A DNA stretch of 64,000 nucleotides from Calditrichaceae bacterium (GCA_013360445.1 JABWBP010000012.1:40084-104083), one strand, 5' to 3'. Positions 9,118 to 18,645 are shown, counted from the first letter of the stretch. Made by a program: numbers and translations. Notes: generated by a model not told the origin, from the sequence alone.

Positions 9118-9152
9118 TAACCTCCCGGAGGTTCAGAACCTCCGGGAGGTTA
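9118..9152. terminator. Perfect 16-bp palindrome after the cargo gene (aacctcccggaggtt type)
   Basis: taacctcccggaggtt and its exact reverse complement are separated by the loop cag, 19 bp after the stop codon. It lacks a strong T-run, so it may be a dispersed palindromic repeat that also works as a 3' end. The palindrome at 26428-26460 has the same design (gacctc...gaggtc) but a different sequence. Confidence 0.6.
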
Positions 9153-9266
9153 ATCGCTAAGAGGATTCACCTCGCCGCATCCCCAAATTCCTGTTGACAC
9201 CCTTTTCCGATTATCCTAATATTCGGCGCATAGTTGAGAATAGGGATTTAATCGGTTCGTATCATT

Positions 9267-9932
9267 ATGGCCTACGCGGTGAAAGAAATTTATTACACCC
9301 TCCAGGGCGAGGGCGCGCACAGCGGTCGCCCGGCGGTGTTCTGCCGCTTTGCCGGGTGCAACCTCTGGAGCGGGCGGGAGCAAGACCGCGCCGGCGCCAT
9401 TTGCCGGTTCTGCGATACCGATTTCGTGGGCGTTGACGGCCCCGGCGGGGGCAAATTCCCCACCGCGGAAGCCTTAGCCCGCGCGGTGTTAGAGAAATGG
9501 CCGCTTTCCGCTCCCGGCAACCGGGCGGAGCTTCGCGGGAATACCGTTCGCCCCTTTGTGGTCTGCACCGGGGGCGAGCCGCTGCTGCAATTGGATGAAG
9601 AGTTAGTGGAGGCGTTCCACCGCCGGGGGATCGAGATCGCGGTGGAAACCAACGGCACTTTGCCGCCCCCGGAGGGGATCGACTGGATTTGCGTCAGCCC
9701 CAAGGCCGGGGCGGAACTGCTGCTGCGCTCCGGCAACGAATTGAAGCTGGTCTATCCCCAGCCCGGCGCGGAGCCGGAACGTTACGCGAGCCTGGACTTT
9801 CAGCATTTCTCCTTGCAGCCCATGGACGGCCCGGAGGCGCAGCGCAACACCCGATTAGCCCTGGAGTACTGCCTGAAACACCCCCAATGGCGGCTGAGCC
9901 TGCAAACCCATAAGTTGTTGAATATACCGTGA
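9267..9932 (+). CDS. queE: 7-carboxy-7-deazaguanine synthase QueE
   Basis: Radical SAM enzyme that converts 6-carboxytetrahydropterin to 7-carboxy-7-deazaguanine in the queuosine/7-deazaguanine pathway. 221 residues, normal for the family. The iron-sulfur cluster motif is the QueE variant C-X14-C-X2-C, here C31, C46 and C49, rather than the common CX3CX2C. Other family marks are YTLQGEGAHSG near the N-terminus, CTGGEPLLQ and VETNGT, and VSPKAG. The start is ATG 9267; no strong ribosome-binding site is visible. Partner genes (queC, queD, queF) are not in the window, so the gene is isolated from its pathway. Confidence 0.95.
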   Translation: MAYAVKEIYYTLQGEGAHSGRPAVFCRFAGCNLWSGREQDRAGAICRFCDTDFVGVDGPGGGKFPTAEALARAVLEKWPLSAPGNRAELRGNTVRPFVVCTGGEPLLQLDEELVEAFHRRGIEIAVETNGTLPPPEGIDWICVSPKAGAELLLRSGNELKLVYPQPGAEPERYASLDFQHFSLQPMDGPEAQRNTRLALEYCLKHPQWRLSLQTHKLLNIP

Positions 9933-9949
9933 ATCAGGAAGCGGGTTGC

Positions 9950-9992
9950 GAGTTTTGAGTCTTGAGTCTTGAGTTTTGAGTCTTGAGTTTTT
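9950..9992. repeat. Tandem word repeat (gagttttgagtctt)
   Basis: Five or six drifting copies of tgagt(c/t)tt(t) in one orientation only, directly downstream of queE, ending in a T-run. Another example of the short-word repeats that fill gaps in this window, here without the inverted half. Confidence 0.75.
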
Positions 9993-10065
9993 TTGATTTT
10001 TGCTTGCCCCTTCAGGGGGTAGCGGTTCTTCAAAAATGCGATTTCAAAAAAAGGACTTTCTTCCT

Positions 10066-11196
10066 ATGGCACTTTCCCGTATTGCCCTGTTCGCTCTGAT
10101 AGCGTTTTCCCTCCTGCCCCTGCTTGGCCAGCCTTACGAAATCGGCCACGTTTTCATCACTTTTCAGGACAGCGCCCGGGGGAATCGCTCCGTTCCCGTG
10201 CACCTCTATTATCCCGCGGATGCCCCGGGGGACGGGGTGCCGGTTGCTGCCGGAACGGAAAAGTTCCCCCCGGTCTCTTTCGGGCACGGTTTTTTGATGG
10301 TGTGGAGCGCCTACGAGAATATCTGGTCGGCGCTGGTTCCGCAGGGATTCATAGTGGCGCTGCCGGCCACCGAGGGCGGCCTCCTGCCCAGCCATTTGAA
10401 TTTTGCCCGCGACCTCGCTTTTGTGATCCGGGCGGTGCAGGCGGAGGGGGAAAATCCGGCGTCGATGTTTTACCAGCGGGTGGATAGCGCCTGCGCGGTG
10501 ATGGGGCACTCCATGGGCGGGGGGGCGAGCTTTTTAGCCGCGGCAGAGAATCCCTGGATCACCGCCCTGGCGAACCTGGCCGCAGCGGAGACCAATCCCT
10601 CGGCCATCGCCGCCGCGGCCGACGTTGCCCTTCCCTCCCTGGTATTTGCCGGGGGAAACGATTGCGTGACCCCGCCGGCGGCGCAGCAAATCCCGCTCTA
10701 TAACGCCCTCGCTTCTACCTGTAAAACCTATATCGAAATTACCGGCGCTACCCACTGCCAGTTTGCGGAGAACAACTCTATTTGCAACTTAGGAGAGATC
10801 GGCTGCGCCCCCGCGGCCATCTCCCGGGCGCAGCAGCACCAGACCGTAAGCGATTACCTGCTGCCCTGGCTGAAAGCGGTTTTACAGCGCGATGTTTCCG
10901 CCTGGGAGAGTTTTCAAACCCTGCTCTCCGGCGACCCGCGAATTACCTATGGCCAGAACGCCGAGCTGCGCGGGGACGTGGATGGAAACAGCGAGGTGAA
11001 CTCCACCGACGCGCTGGTCATCCTCTCCTACGACGCCGCGCTGCCCATCCCATCCGCGTTCCAGCAGCGCATTGCCGCGGGCATCGGCGACGCCAACGCC
11101 GACGGCCAGACCAATTCCACGGATGCCCTGCTGGTGCTCTCCTTCGACGCCGGGATTGCCATCCCTTTCCCGGTAGGGCTTCCAACCTGCTTGTGA
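10066..11196 (+). CDS. Secreted alpha/beta hydrolase with C-terminal dockerin-like domain
   Basis: 376 residues from ATG 10066, chosen because AAGGA lies 10 nt upstream and a clean signal peptide results (MALSRIALFALIAFSLLPLLGQ); an in-frame ATG at 10036 would add ten charged residues. The alpha/beta-hydrolase fold has nucleophile S149 in GHSMGG, a likely acid D199 (GGNDCVTPP) and H230 (GATHCQF), resembling chlorophyllase/PAF-acetylhydrolase-like esterases. Residues about 304-376 are a duplicated calcium-loop segment, DVDGNSEVNSTDALVIL and DANADGQTNSTDALLVL, the pattern of a type I dockerin. No cohesin or scaffoldin is visible in the window. The substrate is unknown. Fold and dockerin assignments are firm; the role is not. 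Confidence 0.85.
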   Translation: MALSRIALFALIAFSLLPLLGQPYEIGHVFITFQDSARGNRSVPVHLYYPADAPGDGVPVAAGTEKFPPVSFGHGFLMVWSAYENIWSALVPQGFIVALPATEGGLLPSHLNFARDLAFVIRAVQAEGENPASMFYQRVDSACAVMGHSMGGGASFLAAAENPWITALANLAAAETNPSAIAAAADVALPSLVFAGGNDCVTPPAAQQIPLYNALASTCKTYIEITGATHCQFAENNSICNLGEIGCAPAAISRAQQHQTVSDYLLPWLKAVLQRDVSAWESFQTLLSGDPRITYGQNAELRGDVDGNSEVNSTDALVILSYDAALPIPSAFQQRIAAGIGDANADGQTNSTDALLVLSFDAGIAIPFPVGLPTCL

Positions 11197-11213
11197 CGCG
11201 GCAAAATCCCGCT

Positions 11214-12512
11214 TTAGCGCACTAACAGCATCTTCCGGCTGGCAACCTGGCTGCCCGCTTCAAGACGATAGAGATAAACTCCCGAACTGGCGGCGCGGCC
11301 AACGTCATCCCGGCCGTCCCATACCACGGTGTGCTCTCCCGCGGCCTGCTGCCGGTTCAGCAGGGTGCGCACCGCCTGCCCGGCGGCATTGTAAACCGTT
11401 AATCGCACCGCGGCGCCCTGCGGCAAATAGTAGCTGATGGTGGTGGAGGGATTGAAAGGATTGGGGTAATTCTGCCGCAGCGCCATCGAAGTGGGAATCC
11501 GGTTTCCGGGAACCGGTGCTTCAACTCCCGTGGGCGGCTCCCCGCCGGTGGTGGTTTTCAGGATCGCACCGCCCTCTCCCACGACGTATCCATTGTCAAG
11601 ATCGGTAAAATAGACCCCGCGCAGGGTTTGGACGTTTCCGCTCATTTGCGGCTGCCAGTTCACCCCCGCATTGGTCGTCTTCAGAATTACGCCGCCCGCC
11701 CCCACCGCAAACCCGATCAAGCCGGTATTGCTGATCGGAAAATCAATCCCATACAGAACCCCCGGAAACAGCACCGTGGTCCAGTTCGCCCCGCCGTCGA
11801 TAGTACGGGAAATCGCCCCCTCGCCGGTCCACACCCCGGAGGCAGCGTAGCCAATATTTATATCAGTAAAGTCGATGCCATAAATCCGGCCCTCGTTGCT
11901 GTTCAGGTAAAAAGCGGTGAAATCCCAGGCCGCCCCGCCGTCGGTACTTTTTCCGAACAGGGGTTGAAAGATAGAATTTTCGCCCCCCACAAAGCCGAAT
12001 TGGGGAGAGAGCATGACCGCGCCCCAGAATCCGCCCCCGAAAAAGCCGGCCTGGCTAACATTCCAGGAAGCGCTGGCGTCGGAAGAGTATAATATGGTTT
12101 GCGAAGCGCCGCCGCAAATCCCCTGGTCGCCGGAGAACGAGACGCATAGCAGGTTATCGCTAACCCCGCTGGAAATCGGCGTCCAGTTTGCCCCGCCGTC
12201 AGTGGTCAGCAGGATCAATCCCCCGCTGCCCACCGCTACCGCGCGTTCGTCGCTGAAAACGCTGATTCCGTTGAGATCTTCGCTGACCCCCGCGGGGGAA
12301 ACATTTTCCCAGTTTGCCCCACCGTTGGTGGTTCGCAGCACCGTCCCCCCTGCCCCGGCTACATAACCGCTATCGGGGTTTATGAAATGCACCGCGTAGA
12401 GATCGTTGCCCACCCCGGAATTCAGCGAATTCCACCCGGACTGGGCAAGCAGCGCCGCGCCGGAAAAAATGCTTCCGATCAACACTCCTATTATCAAAAT
12501 GAATCTTTTCAT
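11214..12512 (-). CDS. YCF48/BNR-repeat secreted protein with T9SS type A domain
   Basis: 432 residues starting at the ATG ending at 12512, supported by AGGAGGAA upstream and a signal peptide (MKRFILIIGVLIGSIFSGAALLAQ). The body is a series of about 45-residue repeats of the type 'TTNGGANW ... FTDLDNGYVVGEGGAILKTT', characteristic of YCF48-like/photosystem stability factor beta-propellers. The C-terminus is a type A sorting domain (LRQNYPNPFNP to SRKMLLVR). It is convergent with the hydrolase-dockerin gene, with 17 bp between stop codons. Such propellers are usually binding scaffolds; no catalytic site is evident. Confidence 0.9.
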   Translation of the reverse strand: MKRFILIIGVLIGSIFSGAALLAQSGWNSLNSGVGNDLYAVHFINPDSGYVAGAGGTVLRTTNGGANWENVSPAGVSEDLNGISVFSDERAVAVGSGGLILLTTDGGANWTPISSGVSDNLLCVSFSGDQGICGGASQTILYSSDASASWNVSQAGFFGGGFWGAVMLSPQFGFVGGENSIFQPLFGKSTDGGAAWDFTAFYLNSNEGRIYGIDFTDINIGYAASGVWTGEGAISRTIDGGANWTTVLFPGVLYGIDFPISNTGLIGFAVGAGGVILKTTNAGVNWQPQMSGNVQTLRGVYFTDLDNGYVVGEGGAILKTTTGGEPPTGVEAPVPGNRIPTSMALRQNYPNPFNPSTTISYYLPQGAAVRLTVYNAAGQAVRTLLNRQQAAGEHTVVWDGRDDVGRAASSGVYLYRLEAGSQVASRKMLLVR

Positions 12513-12881
12513 GACAGATTCCTCCTGGATTATTTGAAGACTGATGATTGAAAATTGAAGATTGAAGATAAGAGGTGCAGGCATAAAACGAAAGTCGAAA
12601 ATGAATCGCAGGATTGATGTGCTTCTCCCCGGCGCCGCCGCCGCGCATTTTTTGCATCCTGCTGCGCAATATCCTGACCGGCCCGCGGGGTTTTCTTGCC
12701 GCCTCCAATTTTCAGCAATCCAGAAGCAGCGATTAATTCCATTCTGAACAACGATTTATAAAACAGGCGCTTTTTTCTCCGCTATTTGGCACCGGAATTG
12801 AATTCCCGGTAGAGCAGGAACGGGAAGGAGTCTTCGGTCGAAATCGAAACCCGGGGTTATCCACTGCGAAAGGAATTGACC
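12513..12881. other. Divergent intergenic region between YCF48-like gene and Crp/Fnr gene
   Basis: The 369-bp gap separates two divergent starts, so both promoters should be here. Next to the minus-strand gene, 12530-12570 holds a short-word repeat (gaagactgatgattgaaaattgaagattgaagataag). The remainder shows no gene. The Crp/Fnr protein encoded next door would be an obvious candidate binder, but I could not pick out a convincing palindromic operator. Confidence 0.5.
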
Positions 12882-13553
12882 ATGCCATATACTCACGTAG
12901 AAATACTGCCGCAGTTACGCAATGCCGGGGAAAAGGTTCAGCGGGAATTTGAGCAATACGCTTGTGTGAGAACCTGCTCCCGGGGGGAGTTCATTGCCCT
13001 GGAGGGCGACCGCTGCCACTTTTTCCACCTGGTCGTGTCCGGTTCCCTGCGGATTTATAAAGGAGATGAATACGGGCGGGAAATCACGTTATACAAAGTA
13101 AAGCCCGGGGAAAGCTGCATTCTCTCGGCCTTCTGCATCCTCAATGGGGGGGAATTTCCGGCCAATGCGATGGCGGAAGAAACGACCCAGGTAATCGAAA
13201 TTCCCGCCATTGTTTTCCGTGACTGGCTGAATCGCCATGAATTCTGGCGCGAATATATTTTTTCGCGATTTTCGGTGCATCTTTCCAATATCATTTCCCG
13301 GATCGAATCCCTGGTATTCCGGCGCATGGATGAGCGCATCGCCCAATTCCTGGTGCATTCCGCTTCCGGCGCTTCCAACCGGGTAAAACTGACCCACTCC
13401 GATATTGCCCGGGAACTGGGCACCGCCCGCGAAGTGGTGAGCAGAATTCTGAAAAACTTCGAAAAAGCCCGCCTGATCCGGCTCTCCCGGGGTAACATCA
13501 CCATCATCAACCAGCAGGGGCTGTTTCCCCAGGCGGGAAGCAGGGGGAGGTAA
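12882..13553 (+). CDS. Crp/Fnr family transcriptional regulator
   Basis: 223 residues from ATG 12882, with AAAGGA about 7 nt upstream. The N-terminal cyclic-nucleotide-binding-like jelly roll spans about residues 15-130 (GEFIALEGDRCHFFHLVVSG, PGESCILSAFCIL), followed by a long dimerisation helix and a winged helix-turn-helix (SDIARELGTAREVVSRILKNFE). The cysteine pair C-I-L-S-A-F-C occupies the position where many relatives carry cAMP contacts. A redox or metal response is therefore possible, but the four-cysteine cluster typical of FNR is not obvious. It probably regulates locally or globally; its targets are unknown. Convergent with the following phosphatase gene. Confidence 0.9.
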   Translation: MPYTHVEILPQLRNAGEKVQREFEQYACVRTCSRGEFIALEGDRCHFFHLVVSGSLRIYKGDEYGREITLYKVKPGESCILSAFCILNGGEFPANAMAEETTQVIEIPAIVFRDWLNRHEFWREYIFSRFSVHLSNIISRIESLVFRRMDERIAQFLVHSASGASNRVKLTHSDIARELGTAREVVSRILKNFEKARLIRLSRGNITIINQQGLFPQAGSRGR

Positions 13554-13587
13554 GGGGGGCGGGGGCAGGAGCGGAGGGCAACCGGAG

Positions 13588-13607
13588 TGCAAAACTTCAG
13601 TTTTGCA
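13588..13607. terminator. Hairpin between convergent genes (tgcaaaac-ttca-gttttgca)
   Basis: An 8-bp perfect stem with a 4-nt loop sits between the 3' ends of the Crp/Fnr gene and the phosphatase gene, suitable as a bidirectional terminator. Just after it, 13622-13654 carries another tandem word repeat (ttgcctattgcatattgcc). Confidence 0.5.
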
Positions 13608-13676
13608 GGGGCAGGAAGCGAGGTTGCCTATTGCATATTGCCTACTGCCTACTTTCCCCTGCTCCCCTCGCCGATC

Positions 13677-16145
13677 TCAGCGCACCAGGATCATCCGTTT
13701 GGCAAATTGCTGATCGTTGGCGCGCAGGCTGTAGATATAAATCCCCGAGGGAACCGGGTTTCCGCGCTCATTGGTCCCGTCCCATTCCAGCGCGTAGCTG
13801 CCGGGAGCGAATTTCCCGTTCAAGAAGGTTTTTACCCGGCTGCCGCGAATGTCATACACGTCCATGCGCACCTCATAAAACCCGGCGCTGGTGGCGGGCA
13901 GGTCAAAGCGAATGGTGGTGTTAGGATTGAAGGGGTTGGGATAGTTAGAATGCAGTTCCATTCGCGAAGGAATTTCCCCGTTGTTCAACGCGTTAGCAAA
14001 AACCGAGGCCGGGGCCAGGCGCAGCGGCCCGTAATAATTTTTCTCCCCGCTATAGGACACGCTCACCAGTTTATACCAGTACACCGCCCCGTTGACCAGG
14101 CCGTTATCGGTAAAATGATAAGTTTGCGGGACGGAAGTGTTCCCCGCCGCCTTCAGCGCCGGGTTGGTAACGTACGAAGCGACCATCTGGTAATTGCCGT
14201 TCAATTCGGTCGCCCGCAGAATTTCAAATCCCGCCAGGCGGTTTTCGCTCCGGGTCTGCCAGTTCAGGGTAGCGCCGCCATCGAAGGCCTCTCCGGCAAA
14301 GGTACTCACCACCGTGGCAATTCCCACCGTGGTGGAGCCTTTGAACATGGTGAAATAGTCCTGCCGGTCGCCGTTATCGTCTAAGAAGGTGAGGTCCATG
14401 CGGTTGCGATACACATCCACCACCACGGACCCCAGGGTATTCAGGGAAACATACATGGCCGGGTGGTTCAACTGCCCCCCGCTGGTTTTCCCGGAGCTGC
14501 CCGCCACCACGTACACAGTACCCTCATGCGACGCCGGGCCGGGAGTCGCTTTGAAATAAGCGCCGTCGCCGTCTTCCCGCCCGTCGCCGCCATCCTTGAT
14601 CATGCTGTTATTCAGCGTGCCGGAAGTCCCGTAATGGCCGTCTAACAAAAAAGAGCGTTCGTAGGAGTGGCTGTGCCCGGATAACACCAGGTCGGTTCCC
14701 CCGTTTTCCAGAATCGGCACCGAATTTTCCCGCATCTCGACCATGCGGCCTTCGGTATCGGAATTATGGCTGCCTTTGCTGTAGGGGGGGTGGTGCCAGA
14801 AAGCGATGGTCCATTCCCGGTTATTATTCTGCAAATCCTGTTGCAGCCAGGTGTTCATGGGGCCGGTGGCAGAGCGGGGAATATCGTGAGAATTCAAACA
14901 GATAAAATGGATATTGGCGTAATCGAAGGAATAATACGCCTCGGTGCCGCTGGACAGCCCGCCCGCTTCCCCGCTGGCCGGCAAGGTAAAAATATCATAA
15001 AACACCCCTTCCGGCGGGTTGGAACTGGCGCTGCCGGCGTCGTGGTTGCCGAAGGCCGGCCAGAGCACCGATTTGCTGAGCATGGTGGGATACATATCGA
15101 ACACCGCGGCCTGGTATTGGGGATCGGTGCCGCTGCTGTAGGCGTTGTCGCCCAACATCACCCAAAGGTTGGTGTGAGTGGTATCGGTAAAGGCGTAATA
15201 AGCGTCGCGTACCGCCCGGGCGTCGTTATTGGCGGTGCCGGAGTCGCCCAAAATCCAGATGCGGGTTTTCTGGCGAGTACCGTCCGGCGGCGCAGTGCGG
15301 AAGTAATAATCCGACCCGGAATAGGTGATGCCGTTGGTGTTGCCAATCGCATAATAGTACCAGGTTTGGGGAGAGAGGCCGGTAAGGAGCACTTCATGCT
15401 CTTTCGTGAGCTCGGATTTGTCCACCACCTGGTTGAGGGCAGTGGGATCGGTTCCGTAGCGCACCCGGCTGTCGCTGGGGGAATCGGTGCGCCAGCGCAC
15501 CACAATACTGGTGGGCGTTCCCATCTGCAAATAGGGGCCGCGGGTGAGGCCAGGGGGATTTCCGCCGCCCCCGCCGGTTCCGGTGAATAACTCGATATCT
15601 ATGGCCAGGTCGCTGCTGCCGGCGCTGCTCTGATGTACCTCCACGGCTAACAGGTTATCGCCCTGTACCAGGGCGTGTTTATAATCGCTGATGTCGATTT
15701 CCTCGAAATCGCCGCTCTCGTGGCTGGATGCGGTGGTGGTAGAAGTGATGTTGCCGGAAGGCATTTCCTGGCGGGTCACTTCCTGCCCATTCAGATAAGC
15801 CACGAAACCGTCGTCGTAGTCGGCCAGGAGCATCAAGGTTTCGATTTCGTTGGGATCGCCATTAAAGTTGAACGCCACCCGGAAGTAATAAGTAATGTGC
15901 CCGGAAGGCAGGGTAGTGACGATATAATTCTCTCCGAAACCGAGCATGGCGTCGCCGGAAAGCCAATCGCTGTCGTCGTAGCCGGTTTCCCTCCAGGCGC
16001 TGCCCAGGTTAGCGCCGCTGGCTTCGTATTTCCACTCCGCACCGCGGGGGAGCAAAACATCCGCCCGGGCGGTTTTTGCCAGATTGATCCCCGCCCAACT
16101 GCACGCTATGAAAAAGAGGGTTATCTTCCAACTTGAACGCTTCAT
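13677..16145 (-). CDS. Secreted purple acid phosphatase-like metallophosphoesterase with T9SS domain
   Basis: 822 residues with a signal peptide and AAAGGAG before the ATG. An N-terminal beta-sandwich (about 28-185, carbohydrate-binding-like) is followed by a fibronectin type III-like domain with the family hallmark RGPYLQMG. Next comes the calcineurin-like catalytic core, with metal-binding motifs GDSG (D301), GDNAY (D333), GNHD (N367/H368), WHHPPY (H451/H452) and GHSHSYER (H491/H493). This is the complete set for a purple acid phosphatase, which hydrolyses phosphomonoesters outside the cell. After a linker domain the protein ends in a type A sorting domain (HSNYPNPFNP to AKRMILVR). Surface-anchored or released phosphate scavenging is the likely role. 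Confidence 0.92.
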   Translation of the reverse strand: MKRSSWKITLFFIACSWAGINLAKTARADVLLPRGAEWKYEASGANLGSAWRETGYDDSDWLSGDAMLGFGENYIVTTLPSGHITYYFRVAFNFNGDPNEIETLMLLADYDDGFVAYLNGQEVTRQEMPSGNITSTTTASSHESGDFEEIDISDYKHALVQGDNLLAVEVHQSSAGSSDLAIDIELFTGTGGGGGNPPGLTRGPYLQMGTPTSIVVRWRTDSPSDSRVRYGTDPTALNQVVDKSELTKEHEVLLTGLSPQTWYYYAIGNTNGITYSGSDYYFRTAPPDGTRQKTRIWILGDSGTANNDARAVRDAYYAFTDTTHTNLWVMLGDNAYSSGTDPQYQAAVFDMYPTMLSKSVLWPAFGNHDAGSASSNPPEGVFYDIFTLPASGEAGGLSSGTEAYYSFDYANIHFICLNSHDIPRSATGPMNTWLQQDLQNNNREWTIAFWHHPPYSKGSHNSDTEGRMVEMRENSVPILENGGTDLVLSGHSHSYERSFLLDGHYGTSGTLNNSMIKDGGDGREDGDGAYFKATPGPASHEGTVYVVAGSSGKTSGGQLNHPAMYVSLNTLGSVVVDVYRNRMDLTFLDDNGDRQDYFTMFKGSTTVGIATVVSTFAGEAFDGGATLNWQTRSENRLAGFEILRATELNGNYQMVASYVTNPALKAAGNTSVPQTYHFTDNGLVNGAVYWYKLVSVSYSGEKNYYGPLRLAPASVFANALNNGEIPSRMELHSNYPNPFNPNTTIRFDLPATSAGFYEVRMDVYDIRGSRVKTFLNGKFAPGSYALEWDGTNERGNPVPSGIYIYSLRANDQQFAKRMILVR

Positions 16146-16480
16146 AGTTAGATCTCCTTTGCTGGTATATTTCCTTGAAACCGCCGGTTTTCACTTCTCG
16201 GCGATTTGACGGCGCATTTTTGCAACTGCCGTGCCGTAAACCGGAAACAACAGCGCTCAAAAAAGCCGAATGGGCGCCCGGGGTCGGCGCCTATTCGCCG
16301 CCGGTAAGGAGGGGTAAAATCGAGGAAATATTGTGATTGGGCGGTGAGGTGCTCAGCGGGAAGAGGAGTGAGGGAAAGGGGGCAACCGGCCGCGGAAAAT
16401 CTCTCCAGAAATCCTCCGGGCGGGATTATTCGCCGAATTGTATAAAATCTATCCAGATTTGCTGTGAAGCGGAATATTCT
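16146..16480. other. Gene-free 335 bp upstream of the phosphatase gene
   Basis: Contains the ribosome-binding site of the minus-strand phosphatase (ctccttt at about 16151) and presumably its promoter. I see no gene, strong hairpin or tandem repeat. The only mild feature is a GC-rich stretch gcgcccggggtcggcgcc near 16272. Confidence 0.5.
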
Positions 16481-17443
16481 TCAGGCCGACTCGATTGTAC
16501 AATACACCGCAAAATGATCCGAGGCGTCCCGGGCGGTCTTGTTCTTTTCCGCAATTCTGCCGGATTTCTCTACTAAGCGCAGGGGACTTTCCGGTTTCAG
16601 CAGGCCCGGCGAAACCAGAATATGGTCGATCCAGACCCGGTGTTTGTATCCCAGGGCGTTTTCCACAATGGGGTCGGGAAATTCTACGGTCCAGAGATCC
16701 TCTTTGGTGGCGGAACTCTGCGACATCCACCAGAGGGTATTGTGGAAGATATTGCCAGGCTCGAATACCGACCCCATCACCGTCTCCACAAAGCTCTTGC
16801 CTAATTTCATCTCGTAGGCGTCGTAGCCGGGACCGTCGTTCATGTCGCCCATCACCACCATGGGGAGAGAATTGGGCTGCTTCAACAAATCATCCAGCCG
16901 CGCTCGCAGCCGGTTGGCCTGGCCGATCAATTTCTTGCGGTTGCCAAGGGAGATATTCTCGAAGTTGTGCAAATCCACCACCGAAAATATTCCTTTGGAT
17001 TTGGCGTGGACCAGGATGCAGCGCAATTCCTGCCCGGCCGCCCCAATCTTGAACACCGCCTCCAGCGGCTTTCGCTCCCAGGTCAGGTATTCCTTCAAAC
17101 CGTCGCCGTCGATATCCTCCTGCCAGGGATCGTAGAAAGAGAACCCATCGTCGATTGCGACCGGCGAGGCCGGGTCGCGATAGTAGAACACCAGGTTTTG
17201 CACTCCCCGGCTGCTGCCGCAGGCCAGTTCATAACCGGAGCCGGGGAGGTAGTGTTCGATAAAATGGGCGTGCTCCTCCGGATCGTTGGCGGCCTCGCAA
17301 ATGCCCAGGATGTGCGGGTTTACCGCGCTGATTACGGCCGCGATCTTCTCCGCCCGCTCCCGGTATTGCTCTTTGACCTGGTTATCGGCGAACATCCGGT
17401 TCATGTTCTCGATGTTGTATGTCATGAAAATGAGTTCTGGCAT
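16481..17443 (-). CDS. Endonuclease/exonuclease/phosphatase (EEP) family protein
   Basis: 320 residues, start ATG at 17443 preceded by AGGAGG. EEP-fold signatures in order are FMTYNIENM at the N-terminus (the catalytic Asn region), HILGICEAAND (Glu metal ligand), VMGDMNDGPG (Asp/Asn pair), WIDHILVS and ASDHFAV (terminal Asp-His pair). All expected catalytic positions appear present. There is no signal peptide, so it should act in the cytoplasm on a phosphodiester such as a nucleic acid or phospholipid headgroup. It sits between two phosphatase clusters but is transcribed on its own. Confidence 0.88.
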   Translation of the reverse strand: MPELIFMTYNIENMNRMFADNQVKEQYRERAEKIAAVISAVNPHILGICEAANDPEEHAHFIEHYLPGSGYELACGSSRGVQNLVFYYRDPASPVAIDDGFSFYDPWQEDIDGDGLKEYLTWERKPLEAVFKIGAAGQELRCILVHAKSKGIFSVVDLHNFENISLGNRKKLIGQANRLRARLDDLLKQPNSLPMVVMGDMNDGPGYDAYEMKLGKSFVETVMGSVFEPGNIFHNTLWWMSQSSATKEDLWTVEFPDPIVENALGYKHRVWIDHILVSPGLLKPESPLRLVEKSGRIAEKNKTARDASDHFAVYCTIESA

Positions 17444-17674
17444 GGCGTGAACCTCCTCGTGTAATAAATAAAGAGAATGAATTTAAGTGTTATTTATGGC
17501 AGTTAAAATTTAGGCACAAAACAGGCAGTAACCAAGAGCTTCTTCTCCAAACATGTCCTAAACGATCAAGCAATCATTTCTTTACACTTAAAACATTTTA
17601 ACTCAGAAAACGGTTTTTATCGCGGAAGATTTTTTTGCATATTGGGCACTTTCAAAAGACACGGGCTGAATGCT

Positions 17675-18403
17675 ATGGCTAATTTCAATACCCACTTGAT
17701 CGTCGCTTCCACCGCCAGCGGGCTGGCAGCCACCACCATGTTAGGGGCCGGCATCGCCAAACCGGAAGAAGTGCTGCTCTATTTCGCCGCCGGCGCCGTG
17801 GGCGGGCTGCTGCCGGACCTGGATTCCGACAACTCGGTGCTGCTAAAAGTTATGTTCAGCGTTTTAGGAGTGTTATTCTCCTTCCTGGCGATGTTCACCC
17901 AGGCAAAATATTTTTCCGTGGCGGAGCTGGTGATTATCTGGCTGTTATGTTTTCTGTCCATGAATTACGGGCTGTTCCTGGCCTTCAAAAAATTTACCGT
18001 TCACCGGGGGATTTTTCACTCCCTCCCCGCGGGGGTATTTTACGGGCTGCTGGCAACCTTTCTCAGCCACGCCTATTTGAAATTCGGCGACGTGGTTTCC
18101 TGGGCGACCGGTTTTTTTATCTTTCTCGGATACCTCTCGCACCTCCTCCTGGATGAAATATTCAGCGTGGATTTGAGCAACAAAAAGATCAAAAAATCCT
18201 GGGGAACCGCGCTGAAACTATTCGAGCGGAAAAACATTGCCGGCACCATTGCGATGTACCTGGCGGTACTGCTCTTGTTCTTTATCTCCCCCAGCCCCCA
18301 AAAATTCCTTGCCGCCCTTTTCAAAAGCAACGCCTCCGGCAATCTGCAGCGCAATCTTTTTCCGCAAGGGCAGTGGTTCGAGGCGCGCCCCGGGCCGGAA
18401 TAA
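17675..18403 (+). CDS. DUF457/YdjM-type membrane protein (putative metal-dependent hydrolase)
   Basis: 242 residues from ATG 17675. It opens with ANFNTHLIVASTASG and contains the family's histidine/aspartate motifs: THL near the start, GGLLPDLDSDNS, TVHRGIFHSLP and YLSHLLLDEIFSVD. Several hydrophobic helices place it in the inner membrane. Relatives (E. coli YdjM) are annotated as inner-membrane metal-dependent hydrolases without a proven substrate. A TTG start 33 nt upstream is possible but lacks support. No operon partner is evident. Confidence 0.85.
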   Translation: MANFNTHLIVASTASGLAATTMLGAGIAKPEEVLLYFAAGAVGGLLPDLDSDNSVLLKVMFSVLGVLFSFLAMFTQAKYFSVAELVIIWLLCFLSMNYGLFLAFKKFTVHRGIFHSLPAGVFYGLLATFLSHAYLKFGDVVSWATGFFIFLGYLSHLLLDEIFSVDLSNKKIKKSWGTALKLFERKNIAGTIAMYLAVLLLFFISPSPQKFLAALFKSNASGNLQRNLFPQGQWFEARPGPE

Positions 18404-18645
18404 GCATGAACCGCCAGGGCGCATCGCTGCCCTGGCGCTCAAAAAAGATTTGATTTTCCGGGCATATTTCCGTACAATCTTCGCCGATGAAAGTTATGAT
18501 TAAGATGTTGACTATTCCCGATTTTAGAGGATTTTTTAATCGCGATCTCCGCTTTCCAAACCAAACCTGTGCAAGGAGAATCGACGAAGCGCTTTTGCCG
18601 TTCGGGCGTTGATTTCCCGGCCAACACTTCCTCCCGCTGAGGCAA

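Noticed and set aside
13587..14384. 265-codon plus-strand open frame
   Set aside because: Antisense to the C-terminal part of the purple-acid-phosphatase gene and starts inside the convergent spacer; no domain.
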